Source of the DNA: Flavobacterium sp. 1355
GTDB lineage: Bacteria > Bacteroidota > Bacteroidia > Flavobacteriales > Flavobacteriaceae
NCBI RefSeq assembly: GCF_017833415.1
Contig: NZ_JAFICC010000010.1
Coordinates: 62,001-126,000, forward strand
Direction of reading: 5' to 3'
Length of the DNA: 64,000 bases
Part shown: in pieces, positions 1-8,730 of the stretch
Layout of the letters: every line of letters begins with the position of its first letter
Numbering within the stretch: position 1 is the stretch's first letter
The notes under the pieces: model-generated
What the model was told of the DNA's origin: nothing
The model's database searches: none
Seen by the model: the letters and a program-made list of their open reading frames with translations, nothing else
Translations under genes and position numbers: made by a program

Positions 1-1174
1 AAAAATTGCCGACATGGTTAGGTCCTCCGTTTTGATCGAGAAGGATATTCCAGTCTGTCCAGCCTACAGTTCCGTTGTTGAAATCATTTATCATGTTAAG
101 ACCATAACGTTCTGCATTTCCCCAAAACTGAAATTTTGAAGCGTCAAATTTTTCAATGCAGCCTTCTGTAAAAAGTAAGTTTTTATTGGGGAAAGTTTTG
201 TGCACCTCGCCTACTGATTCAAATTTCGGAGTTCCACCGTTCCAGGTTTCATACCAATGAAATCCAATTCCCCATGCATATTTTGAAACTTCGGGATCCG
301 AGAAAATGAGATTGGCTCTTTTAGTTAACATATCTCCCCGGTTATGATCCCAAATGATAACTTTTTTGGTGCCAAGTCCTTCTTTTTCTAAAGTTGGCCC
401 AAGAAAATTCTTAAGAAAGTCTCTTTCTGCTTCAGGCGTATAAATGCAAGACTCCCACCTTTGCCTGGCCATTGGTTCGTTTTGAATCGTCAATCCCCAT
501 ACAGGAATGCCTTCTTTTTCGTATGCCTTAATAAATTTAACATAGTAATTGGCCCAGGATTGTGAAAATTCAGGCAATAAAACGCCGCCATGCAAAATAT
601 CATTATTGTCTTTCATGAAAGCTGGGGGACTCCACGGACTAACGTATAAAGTTAATTTGCCGCCGGCTGTTTCAATTGCTCTTTTTAATAATGGGATTCT
701 ATATTTTCTATCGTGATCAATATTGAATGTTTTTAAGTCTTTGTCACCTTCCTCGATGTAAGTATAACTATCACTGCTAAAATCACAGCTATGAATATTT
801 GTTCTGGCCAAAGAATAGCCAATACCTTTATTTTTATCGTAATAAGCTGTTAGAAATTCCTGTTTTTTTTGGGGTGATAATTTTGCAAATACTTCAGCAC
901 TTGCATCGGTAATTGCCCCGCCAATTCCCAGAAAAGTCTGATCTGTTTTTTGACTGTCAACACTAATAGAAACTGTTGAAATTGTTTGTGAAGCTGAATT
1001 TAAAATTGAATTGTTGGATAATGATAAACGTAAATTGGTATTTTCTGCAGTAGTGTATACAGTAAGTTTTTTTGATTTAGATGCAGAGACAGTCGTATCT
1101 ACAATTTTAGATGAAGAACAACTTAATTGTAAAATTAATATTGGAACTATTAAGATTCTATTTATATGTTTCAT
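1..1174 (-). CDS. GH30 family glycosidase lipoprotein (C-terminus outside window)
   Basis: A glycoside hydrolase family 30 enzyme, expected to cleave beta-linked glucan. The reading frame starts at the ATG ending at 1174 and stays open for 391 codons to the window edge, so the C-terminus is missing. The N-terminus has a short hydrophobic stretch ending in LQLSC, a lipobox with Cys19, so this is probably a lipoprotein. The residues after the Cys (SSSK) lack the acidic surface-export signal, so a periplasmic location is possible. The likely acid/base is Glu233 in QNEP and the nucleophile Glu337 in FTEGC. It is a clear tandem paralogue of the next gene (same motifs and spacing throughout), 90 bp away. 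Which GH30 subfamily (beta-1,6-glucanase or glucosidase type) cannot be decided by eye. Confidence 0.9.
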   Translation of the reverse strand, partial: MKHINRILIVPILILQLSCSSSKIVDTTVSASKSKKLTVYTTAENTNLRLSLSNNSILNSASQTISTVSISVDSQKTDQTFLGIGGAITDASAEVFAKLSPQKKQEFLTAYYDKNKGIGYSLARTNIHSCDFSSDSYTYIEEGDKDLKTFNIDHDRKYRIPLLKRAIETAGGKLTLYVSPWSPPAFMKDNNDILHGGVLLPEFSQSWANYYVKFIKAYEKEGIPVWGLTIQNEPMARQRWESCIYTPEAERDFLKNFLGPTLEKEGLGTKKVIIWDHNRGDMLTKRANLIFSDPEVSKYAWGIGFHWYETWNGGTPKFESVGEVHKTFPNKNLLFTEGCIEKFDASKFQFWGNAERYGLNMINDFNNGTVGWTDWNILLDQNGGPNHVGNF

Positions 1175-1264
1175 TACACTTTCAAGACAATTTTATTTAA
1201 TTAAAGTAAATTGAGGGTTAAACCGGATGATCAGATTAACCCTCTCTTACTAACTCACAAAATA

Positions 1265-2719
1265 TTAATATACAAGCGTTTGTATAGCATGAGCAGGAAT
1301 CTTAACAACTGTCTTCTCTGCTGCTATAATCAAATTATAAGTAACCTCTTTATCACTCTGATTCATGACAATAGTTGCCATTGTTCCGTCAGTATTCAAA
1401 AATGAAGTACTTAACAAAGAACTTCTGCTTACTGCAGAACTAACTCTCTTTGCATTTAGGCGAATGAATTTTGAAAAATGTCCGATATAGTAATATGAAG
1501 GAGTATATATTAACTCTCCGGTTGTAGTATCGGCATGAATGGGTGCAAAACAGAAATTTCCAACATGATTGGGACCTCCATTCTGATCCAAAAGAATATT
1601 CCAGTCTGTCCATCCGGCAGTTCCATTATTAAAATCATTAATCATAGAAATACCATATCGCTCTCCATTACCCCAAAACTGATATTTTTTGGCATCAAAT
1701 TTTTCAACACATCCTTCTGTAAACAAAAGACCTTTATCAGGATAAGCTTCTTTTACTTTTGCAACATTCTCAAACATAGAAGCACCGCCTGACCAGCTTT
1801 CATACCAATGAAAACCCATTCCCCAAACATACTTTGAAGCTTCCGGATCAGAATAGATTACGTTTGCTCTTTGATTCATTAAATCACGATTGTGATCCCA
1901 TGCAATAATTTTCACATTGCTCAATTTCTCTTTTTTCAAAGTCGGCCCCAGGAAATTTTTAATAAAATCTCTTTCAGCTTCAGCAGTGTAAATGCATGAT
2001 TCCCATGTTTGTACTGCCATTGGTTCATTTTGCGTTGAAGTTCCCCAAATTGGAATTCCTTCTTTTTCATACGCTTTTATAAATTTCACATAGAAATTTG
2101 CCCACGTTTGGTAGTACTCCGGCAATAATGTTCCGCCTTTCAATACATTTTTATTACTTTTCATAAAAGCATTTGGCGACCATGGAGCAGCATAAGTAAG
2201 AAGCTTACCTCCTGCAGTCTGGATGGCCTGCTTAATTAATGGAATGCGATATTGTCTATCGTGATCAATAGAAAAAGTTTTCAAATCTTTATCTCCTTCT
2301 TCGATATAAGAATAGCTTCCACTGCTAAAATCAGAACTCTGTATCGTTGTTCTTAGCAAAGAATAGCCTATACCTTTTTGTTTATCATAGTAGGCATTTA
2401 AAAATTCTGCCTGTTTTTCTTTTGAAAGTTTAGCAAATATTTCGGCACTCGCATCTGTAACTGCACCACCAATTCCCATAAAAGTCTGAAATTTTTTAGA
2501 TGGTTCTACAAAAACAGAAATCTCAGTTTCCAGGGGTTGTTTTGCTTGTGAAAAAACAAGATTATCAGTAGATGTTAATCTTAAATCTGAATTTTCAGCA
2601 GTTGTATAAACGCTTACTTTTTTGCCTTTGGTTGTAAATTCATTTTTTGTTTTTGGCTGTTGAGCAAAAGCTGTCAACGAAAACAATAAACATAGAATTT
2701 TAAAACTATTTTTTTTCAT
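1265..2719 (-). CDS. GH30 family glycosidase, secreted
   Basis: Complete 484-residue glycoside hydrolase family 30 protein. Residues 1-19 form a signal peptide (MKKNSFKILC...AFA, cleavage before QQ) without a lipobox, so it should be periplasmic or secreted rather than lipidated, unlike its neighbour. A (beta/alpha)8 barrel covers most of the chain, with acid/base Glu232 (STQNEP) and nucleophile Glu335 (LFTEGC), followed by a small beta domain at the C-terminus. A purine-rich AAAGGAAG lies just before the ATG, which is unusual in this genome type. It is separated from the upstream PKD gene by a strong hairpin terminator. In Bacteroidota, GH30 enzymes of utilisation loci act on beta-1,6 or beta-1,3/1,6 glucans (known for the family; the substrate here is inferred). 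Confidence 0.92.
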   Translation of the reverse strand: MKKNSFKILCLLFSLTAFAQQPKTKNEFTTKGKKVSVYTTAENSDLRLTSTDNLVFSQAKQPLETEISVFVEPSKKFQTFMGIGGAVTDASAEIFAKLSKEKQAEFLNAYYDKQKGIGYSLLRTTIQSSDFSSGSYSYIEEGDKDLKTFSIDHDRQYRIPLIKQAIQTAGGKLLTYAAPWSPNAFMKSNKNVLKGGTLLPEYYQTWANFYVKFIKAYEKEGIPIWGTSTQNEPMAVQTWESCIYTAEAERDFIKNFLGPTLKKEKLSNVKIIAWDHNRDLMNQRANVIYSDPEASKYVWGMGFHWYESWSGGASMFENVAKVKEAYPDKGLLFTEGCVEKFDAKKYQFWGNGERYGISMINDFNNGTAGWTDWNILLDQNGGPNHVGNFCFAPIHADTTTGELIYTPSYYYIGHFSKFIRLNAKRVSSAVSRSSLLSTSFLNTDGTMATIVMNQSDKEVTYNLIIAAEKTVVKIPAHAIQTLVY

Positions 2720-2798
2720 TCTTCCTTTATTATTATAATCCTGGATTAAGTTTTTTTCAGTTTAACGGTAAAGTTATCTGCCCGTCTGGGGATTTAAA

Positions 2799-2833
2799 AA
2801 ATAGCCCATACTCATAATGATTATGGGCTATTT
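2799..2833 (-). terminator. Rho-independent terminator inside the glycan locus
   Basis: Perfect 12-bp arms AAATAGCCCATA / TATGGGCTATTT with an additional inner TCAT/ATGA pairing. On the minus strand the hairpin is followed by a run of T. It lies after the PKD gene and before the GH30 gene, so it should end or attenuate the susC-susD-PKD transcript. Confidence 0.8.
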
Positions 2834-2860
2834 ACAACCAAACTTAAACTTAACTTTATT

Positions 2861-3730
2861 TTATTTTGCTCTCATCTCTACTCTTCCGATTGTGATTCCG
2901 TCTTTTGTAAACTTGTTTCCACCAGATCTGATCAATAAATAGATTTTCCCTGTAGTATCAAATTTTACAACATTAGAAACTGACGCTGTACCATCGTTTT
3001 TAACACAACCAACAATCGACAATCTTCCTTTAAAGGCAGACTTAGCACATCCGTCCCAAGTACTCAATCCCATTACTTTGTTGTCTTTATATTCAACTCC
3101 GGGTTGTGGAAAAGATTTTCCGGCATAAACTTCTAACCAGCTTTCATCAGAACCACTAGCAGAGGTAACAAGCATGTCAATAGTATATTCTTTATCTTTT
3201 ACAACATCAATTGCCTGATAAATTCCCTCTTGTGCCCATCCTGCAGCATGAATTGTTGCGCTACCTGTGTCAAAAGACCAGAAAGCAGCTCCAGTTGGAC
3301 TAAGATTTAATGATGTCCATTGAGCAACATCAGCAGCGTCATTAAAGAAACCTCCTTTTACAAGGTTTGGTTTAGAAGGATCTGATTGAGCAACAACAAT
3401 CTCATGCGAAACTTCTTTTGTAGCACCCCCAGCACCCACTGCTATATGTGTAACTGTGTAGGTTCCTGCATCAGGTAATGATATTTCTTCAGTCATTTTA
3501 CCCATGTAAGGTCCATAACCAATATCCCATTTTGATGAAATATAATTATTAGATTGTGATGTTAAAACATAAGTGTTCATTTTTCCTGCAACAGGAGTTA
3601 TAGTAAATGCCGGATCAAAATCTGTTGCTATTAATTCATTTTCATTAACATCATCATCACAACTATGTAGTGTCCCTAAGGCCAGGGCCAACATCAGAAC
3701 ACCTCTTTTTAAATATATATTTAAGTTCAT
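2861..3730 (-). CDS. PKD-domain surface glycan-binding lipoprotein (SusE position)
   Basis: A 289-residue lipoprotein in the position where Bacteroidota loci encode an accessory glycan-binding protein. I chose the ATG at 3730. A GTG frame extends to 3754, but the ATG gives a clean signal peptide (MNLNIYLKRG...LHSC). The Cys is followed by DDD, an acidic lipoprotein export signal expected for surface exposure. The first part resembles a PKD/Ig-like fold (about residues 35-115, ending in TYTVTHIAVGAGG). The second half (about 120-289) resembles a galactose-binding or CBM-like jelly roll that could bind sugar. It follows susD closely (28 bp), so it is co-transcribed. Domain calls are from pattern recognition. 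The ligand is unknown but presumably the same glucan as the GH30 enzymes. Confidence 0.8.
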   Translation of the reverse strand: MNLNIYLKRGVLMLALALGTLHSCDDDVNENELIATDFDPAFTITPVAGKMNTYVLTSQSNNYISSKWDIGYGPYMGKMTEEISLPDAGTYTVTHIAVGAGGATKEVSHEIVVAQSDPSKPNLVKGGFFNDAADVAQWTSLNLSPTGAAFWSFDTGSATIHAAGWAQEGIYQAIDVVKDKEYTIDMLVTSASGSDESWLEVYAGKSFPQPGVEYKDNKVMGLSTWDGCAKSAFKGRLSIVGCVKNDGTASVSNVVKFDTTGKIYLLIRSGGNKFTKDGITIGRVEMRAK

Positions 3731-3757
3731 TTCTTTTTGTTTTATGGTTAACACTTA

Positions 3758-5263
3758 TTATTGATAATTTGGATTTTGCTTCAACTTAGTGCCATTAAGT
3801 TCTGTAAATGGTATTGGAAGAATTTCATCTGTACCAGCATCAAAGCCCCTATCAGACAATGCAGCAGCTGCATCTCCCCATCTTACTAAATCAAAAAATC
3901 TATGGCCTTCACCTGCTAATTCCATTCTTCTCTCATTTTTAATAGCTGCAAGTGTTACAGGAACTGGTGTTAATCCAACTCTGTTTCTTACTGCATCAAG
4001 TAAAGCTTGTGCTCTTGGTCCGGATCCTAGTGCCTCTGCTTCCATTAAATAAGTGTCAGCAAGTCTTATAACATAAGAATTTTGCTTATAATTTAACTCT
4101 GAATTACCTCCGCCTGTACTAACATCTGATTGTCTAGGCAAATATTTATTCAGGAAATAACCTGTATCCTGATAAGCCGGAATGTAGTCTGCAGCACCAT
4201 CTGCCTTTAAAGCTTTAAGATCAAGAATAGTAGCTGCAAATCTTGGATCATTTTTCATTACATCATATAATTTTTGTGTTATAACGTTAAAAGCCCATCC
4301 TGATGGAAGATCTGGTGCAGAAGCATCTTTCTTAGCATATCCTCTTGGTCCAACCATAATATTTAAAGAGTTTCCTTCGTCTTTACCTGATCCCCAAAAT
4401 GTCCAGTCAGAATTACCTGCACTTGTATGTGATACTTCTAAAATTGACTCTGCATTAAATTTATTTGTAGTAACCCATAAGTCACTGAAAGAAGTCAATA
4501 ATTTATTTCCATATTGATTTGTCTGCCCAGGAGTACCATTTACTTCAGCTAATACAGCAGCAGCTTCACTTTTTTTACCTTCAAATAAATATACTTTTCC
4601 TAAAATTGCCTGTGCAGCACCTTTATTGATTCTTCCAGCTTCAGTTTTGGCTACAACAGTGCCAGGTAAATGAGGAATTGCCTCTACTAAATCTTTTTCT
4701 ATCTGTGCATAAATTACTTCTGGTGCAACTTGCTCCGGATCGTAAATAGTCTGAGTATTTAAAGGATCTAAAACTAAAGGAATGTTTTTAAACATTCTTA
4801 CCAAATTAAAATAATAAAGTGCACGAAGAGTTTTAGCTTCTGCTGCAAATCTGGCTCTTACATTATCATCCATTGATGCTGCCGGCAGTTTTGCTAATAA
4901 AAGATTAGCTCGTGAAACACCTTGATAATGATCGTTCCAGTAACTTCCGGGAATACTGATTGAAGTAAGCGAGTGAGTAGAGAAATTTTGAATTCCGGTT
5001 CCATCTGTAGAACTTCCTCCGCCAGCATAAAAATCATCTGAACCTGCATTTAGCATCGCCACCATATTTTCGAAACCACCAGTATTTTTTCTCAACGGGT
5101 CATAAACTCCAATTAAGGCAGCAAAACATTGTTGCTCATTAGAAAAGTAAGTGCCGGTATCAAATTTACCCTCTGGATTAATTGTTACAAAATCTTCAGA
5201 ACATGATCCGAAGACAGCGAGTGCTGCAGCAATATATATATATTTAAATTTTATAGTTTTCAT
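3758..5263 (-). CDS. SusD/RagB family nutrient-binding outer membrane lipoprotein
   Basis: SusD-like protein of 501 residues that caps the SusC channel and binds the incoming oligosaccharide at the cell surface. It has a lipoprotein signal peptide with Cys21 followed by SEDF, matching the acidic surface-export signal I recall for F. johnsoniae. Typical SusD features are visible: the YFSNEQQCFAALIGVYDPLR start of the TPR-like region, the RALYYFNLVRMFKNIPL helix, and the C-terminal NERRMELAGEGHRFFDLVRWG block followed by LPIPFTELN. It lies 14 bp after susC, so the two are surely one operon. Confidence 0.95.
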   Translation of the reverse strand: MKTIKFKYIYIAAALAVFGSCSEDFVTINPEGKFDTGTYFSNEQQCFAALIGVYDPLRKNTGGFENMVAMLNAGSDDFYAGGGSSTDGTGIQNFSTHSLTSISIPGSYWNDHYQGVSRANLLLAKLPAASMDDNVRARFAAEAKTLRALYYFNLVRMFKNIPLVLDPLNTQTIYDPEQVAPEVIYAQIEKDLVEAIPHLPGTVVAKTEAGRINKGAAQAILGKVYLFEGKKSEAAAVLAEVNGTPGQTNQYGNKLLTSFSDLWVTTNKFNAESILEVSHTSAGNSDWTFWGSGKDEGNSLNIMVGPRGYAKKDASAPDLPSGWAFNVITQKLYDVMKNDPRFAATILDLKALKADGAADYIPAYQDTGYFLNKYLPRQSDVSTGGGNSELNYKQNSYVIRLADTYLMEAEALGSGPRAQALLDAVRNRVGLTPVPVTLAAIKNERRMELAGEGHRFFDLVRWGDAAAALSDRGFDAGTDEILPIPFTELNGTKLKQNPNYQ

Positions 5264-5277
5264 AATTCTTTAATTTT

Positions 5278-8200
5278 TTAAAATTGAACGTTTGCTCCAA
5301 ACAGAATTGATCTTGCCTGTGGATAAACTCCTTTATCTACACCAAATACCTGACCCCCAATCTCCGGATCATATCCAGTATATTTTGTAAAAGTCACTAG
5401 GTTCTCTCCTGTTACATAAAAACGAATTTTATCTGCTCCAATTTTAGATGATAAGTTTGTCGGCATAGTGTATCCAATCTGAACAATTTTTAAACGTAAG
5501 TAATTTCCGTTTTCAAGATAAAAATCAGACATATTGGTAAAGTTTTTATTAGGATCATTGTTCGTTAGTCTAGGATAATCATTTGATGTTCCCTCTCCTG
5601 TCCAACGCTCTAAAGCTTTTGTCTGATAGTTTGCATTAAGAACATCAAGCCTTCTTAATCCCTGGAAGATTTTACTTCCTGCAGAGCCTTGAGTAAATGC
5701 CATAAAGTCAAAGTTCTTATAATCTAAATTTACAGTAAAACCAAAAGTATATTTAGGTATATTGGTTCCTAAGTATTGCTTATCATCATCAGAAATAGAA
5801 CCATCACCATTTGCATCTACCCAACGGAAATCCCCTGGCTTAGCATTTGGCTGAATCAAACCTCCTGCAGCATTTTTATAAGCTGCTACTTCTCCTTCAT
5901 TTTGGAAAATTCCTGCTGTTTTAAACCCATAAAATTCGTTGAATGAATGACCAACCTGCGTTCTTGTTACAGGGCCCATAGATTGGAATGTTGCATCACC
6001 TTGTATGAAATTTGTGTTTGAACCAACATACGTAATTTCATTTTTTAAATAAGCAACATTTGCATTAACCCCTAGATTAAAGTCTCCAAGTCTTTTCTTG
6101 TAACCTAATTCTACCTCAAAACCACTATTGTCCATATCTGCAATATTTGCAGACGGCGGATCAACAACACCTACATATCCGGGAATAACAACATTTCTTA
6201 AAATTCCTGTGGTTCTTTTTTTATAATAATCAAGAACAAGAGTAAAGTCATTAAATAATTTTGCATCAAGGCCTATTGTAGTTTGAGATGTTTCTTCCCA
6301 TCCTAAATCTGCATTTGGTAACGTTGAGTTTCCGTAACCTGTTGTAATATCACCTGTATTGCCAGTAGAATAATTGTAACCTCCTACAACCAGACCTCTG
6401 TATTTAAAATCATCAATATTATCGTTACCAACAACTCCATAACCTCCACGAAGTTTTAAAGTATTAACTACATTGTTTTCTTTCCAGAACCCCTCTTTTG
6501 AAAGTACCCATCCTAAAGAGAACGATGGAAAAACTCCCCATTTTTTATTTTCACCAAAACGAGTGGATCCATCACGACGAACGATTCCTGTAAAAAGATA
6601 TTTTTCTAAATAATCATAATTAGCACGTAAAAATAATGAAGCTAATTTATGTTCTGTAAAATCACTTGATCTGTTTACACGATCAGTTTGAGGAACTTCA
6701 AAATTGAAAGAAGCGTCTTTATAACTGTCAATAGGTAATCCGAACATAGTAACTCCTATTGATCCACCGATATTTTCAACATATGCTCCTTGCCCTGCCA
6801 AAACATTTAAACTATGATCTCCAAATTTATTTGAATAAGTCAAAATATTTTCAAGAGTCCATGCAAATGATTTATTGTTATTTTGGCTAAAATTATTTCT
6901 TTCAGCTTTCATATTTGGATTTAGGTAAAAAACCGGAGTGAAACCTTGGTCTCCCCAATAAGCTAATTTACCGCCAAGTGTTGTTCTGAATTTTAAGTGA
7001 GGTGTAATATTAGCTTCCAAGTAAGCATTTCCTACGAAATCATCTGACCAGTTAAATCCTCCTAATCTTGTCTGGATATAACCTAAAGGATTTGTCATCT
7101 CTTGTTGTACTAAAGAAGAAATTCCGTATGGATTTCCATTTGCATCTCTAACAATGTTAGGGCTTGTATAAAACCCAGTACCAACTACAGATGGATCTGC
7201 AACTAATGGAGTAAGTGGGTCTAAGTTAATTGCAGAACTTAATGGTCCACCAAACTCACTGTTTACATTTCCAATACCCGTAGATTTTTGGTGTGTGTAA
7301 CCAAAAGTTTGTCCAAAAGTAAAATAGTTAGAAATTTTATGCGTTGAATTTAAACGGAAATTTTTCTTTGTATAGTTTGAAATATCAGTAGCAACAATAC
7401 CTTCCTGATCTTGTATCCCGAAAGAAGCATAGAAAGTAGATTTTTCTCCACCTCCGCTAATGCTTAACTCATGCGTATATCTGAAAGCAGAATCATTAAA
7501 GATTGCATCCTGCCAATCTGTACCTTTTCCTAATGCAGAAGGATTATTATATTTAATACCGCCGCCATCTGCATAAGACTTCTCATTCATAATTGAAGCA
7601 TACTGGGTAGCATTTAACATATTTAATTTTTTAGCTGGTCCCGATATTCCTGCAAAACCATTGTAATTCACAGAAATTTTTCCAGATTTTCCTTTTTTAG
7701 TTGTAACTAAAATAACCCCTGTTGCTGCTCGGGTACCATAAATAGCTGCTGATGCGGCATCTTTAAGAACCTCAATAGATTCAATATCACTTTGATTGAT
7801 AAATCCAATTGCATTAGCATCTACAGCAATTCCGTCAATAACCCAAAGAGGATCATTTCCTCCTTCTCTAAATGTAGTTATACCTCTAATACGTACTTTT
7901 GAACTAGCGCCAGGCTGCCCTGATGTAGCTGCAATAGATACACCGGCTACTCTACCTTGTAATGACTGTTCAACACGACCGTTTGGTACTTTTTCAAGAT
8001 CAGCAGCTTTAACGCTGGAAATTGCTCCTGTTACTACCGATTTCTTTTGAGTACCGTATCCAACCACAACAACTTCATTTAAGGTTTGTGATTCCGGTTT
8101 TAATTGTATTGCAATTTTTGTTCTTCCATTTACAGCTTCATTCACTGTAGCATAACCAATAAATGTAACTACCAGTGTACCATTTGATGGTACTTGTATT

Positions 8201-8385
8201 TGGAATTTTCCATCAAAATCGGATGCTGACGATTTAGTTGTTCCTTTTAATAAAACAGTAGCACCCGGAACCGGCATTCCACTTTCATCATTTATCACAC
8301 CGTTTACTGTGACATCCTGAGCCACAGCTATAACCGAGAATAACAAAGACGAAACACAAAAAATAAGTAATTTTGTTAATTTCAT
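5278..8385 (-). CDS. SusC/RagA family TonB-dependent outer membrane transporter
   Basis: TonB-linked importer of 1035 residues. Visible in order: a signal peptide (residues 1-22), a carboxypeptidase-regulatory-like domain (about 25-105, VNGVINDESGMPVPGATVLLKGT), the SusC signature NEVVVVGYGTQKK, a plug domain (about 115-230) with DAASAAIYGTRAATGVILVTTKKG, and a 22-strand barrel ending in the aromatic FGANVQF. It forms a complex with the SusD encoded just downstream and would import oligosaccharides released at the surface. No anti-sigma-interacting STN domain is seen at the N-terminus, which fits control by the adjacent Y_Y_Y/LuxR protein rather than an ECF sigma/anti-sigma pair. Confidence 0.96.
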   Translation of the reverse strand: MKLTKLLIFCVSSLLFSVIAVAQDVTVNGVINDESGMPVPGATVLLKGTTKSSASDFDGKFQIQVPSNGTLVVTFIGYATVNEAVNGRTKIAIQLKPESQTLNEVVVVGYGTQKKSVVTGAISSVKAADLEKVPNGRVEQSLQGRVAGVSIAATSGQPGASSKVRIRGITTFREGGNDPLWVIDGIAVDANAIGFINQSDIESIEVLKDAASAAIYGTRAATGVILVTTKKGKSGKISVNYNGFAGISGPAKKLNMLNATQYASIMNEKSYADGGGIKYNNPSALGKGTDWQDAIFNDSAFRYTHELSISGGGEKSTFYASFGIQDQEGIVATDISNYTKKNFRLNSTHKISNYFTFGQTFGYTHQKSTGIGNVNSEFGGPLSSAINLDPLTPLVADPSVVGTGFYTSPNIVRDANGNPYGISSLVQQEMTNPLGYIQTRLGGFNWSDDFVGNAYLEANITPHLKFRTTLGGKLAYWGDQGFTPVFYLNPNMKAERNNFSQNNNKSFAWTLENILTYSNKFGDHSLNVLAGQGAYVENIGGSIGVTMFGLPIDSYKDASFNFEVPQTDRVNRSSDFTEHKLASLFLRANYDYLEKYLFTGIVRRDGSTRFGENKKWGVFPSFSLGWVLSKEGFWKENNVVNTLKLRGGYGVVGNDNIDDFKYRGLVVGGYNYSTGNTGDITTGYGNSTLPNADLGWEETSQTTIGLDAKLFNDFTLVLDYYKKRTTGILRNVVIPGYVGVVDPPSANIADMDNSGFEVELGYKKRLGDFNLGVNANVAYLKNEITYVGSNTNFIQGDATFQSMGPVTRTQVGHSFNEFYGFKTAGIFQNEGEVAAYKNAAGGLIQPNAKPGDFRWVDANGDGSISDDDKQYLGTNIPKYTFGFTVNLDYKNFDFMAFTQGSAGSKIFQGLRRLDVLNANYQTKALERWTGEGTSNDYPRLTNNDPNKNFTNMSDFYLENGNYLRLKIVQIGYTMPTNLSSKIGADKIRFYVTGENLVTFTKYTGYDPEIGGQVFGVDKGVYPQARSILFGANVQF

Positions 8386-8730
8386 TTTTCTAAAAATTTT
8401 GGTTAATTAATTAGTAATTTGATGCAATAATAAGTCATTATTTTTAGTATCGATATTTAAAATTCATTACAAAAACACATCAAAGCAAATTTTTGTACAT
8501 TACAAAAACACATCATATTTTTTTTAATTAATTGATTTATAATGATTTAATTTCATAATTAATAATGTTATCAAAATGTTAATTGCCAAAATAAACACTA
8601 CAATTGTATTGAAATGGTTATTTTTATGTAATAATCTAAAAACTACAACGAAATAGCTTTGCTGAATCAATCACAAACAACTGTATAACAGGTGTTTAAA
8701 ATTAAATATTTAAAAAATTAACTAAAATTC
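8386..8730. promoter_or_regulatory. Divergent regulatory region between susC and its regulator
   Basis: 345 bp without a gene, very AT-rich. It must hold promoters for susC (leftward) and the regulator (rightward). A near-consensus -7 box TATTATTG (one mismatch to TANNTTTG) reads toward susC at 8425-8432, with no good -33 TTG. The direct repeat listed separately lies upstream of this box. Nothing else is recognisable. Confidence 0.6.
8465..8515. repeat. 18-bp direct repeat, candidate operator of the glycan regulator
   Basis: CATTACAAAAACACATCA occurs at 8465-8482 and again, identical, at 8498-8515. The start-to-start distance is 33 bp, about three helical turns, so both copies face the same side of the DNA. 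They lie 80-130 bp upstream of the susC start. Two identical phased sites suit a dimeric LuxR-type activator; binding by the adjacent regulator is inferred. Confidence 0.6.

Noticed and set aside
1..2719. GH30 tandem pair as an assembly duplication
   Set aside because: The two copies differ throughout in DNA and in signal peptide type, so they are diverged paralogues rather than a duplicated contig segment.
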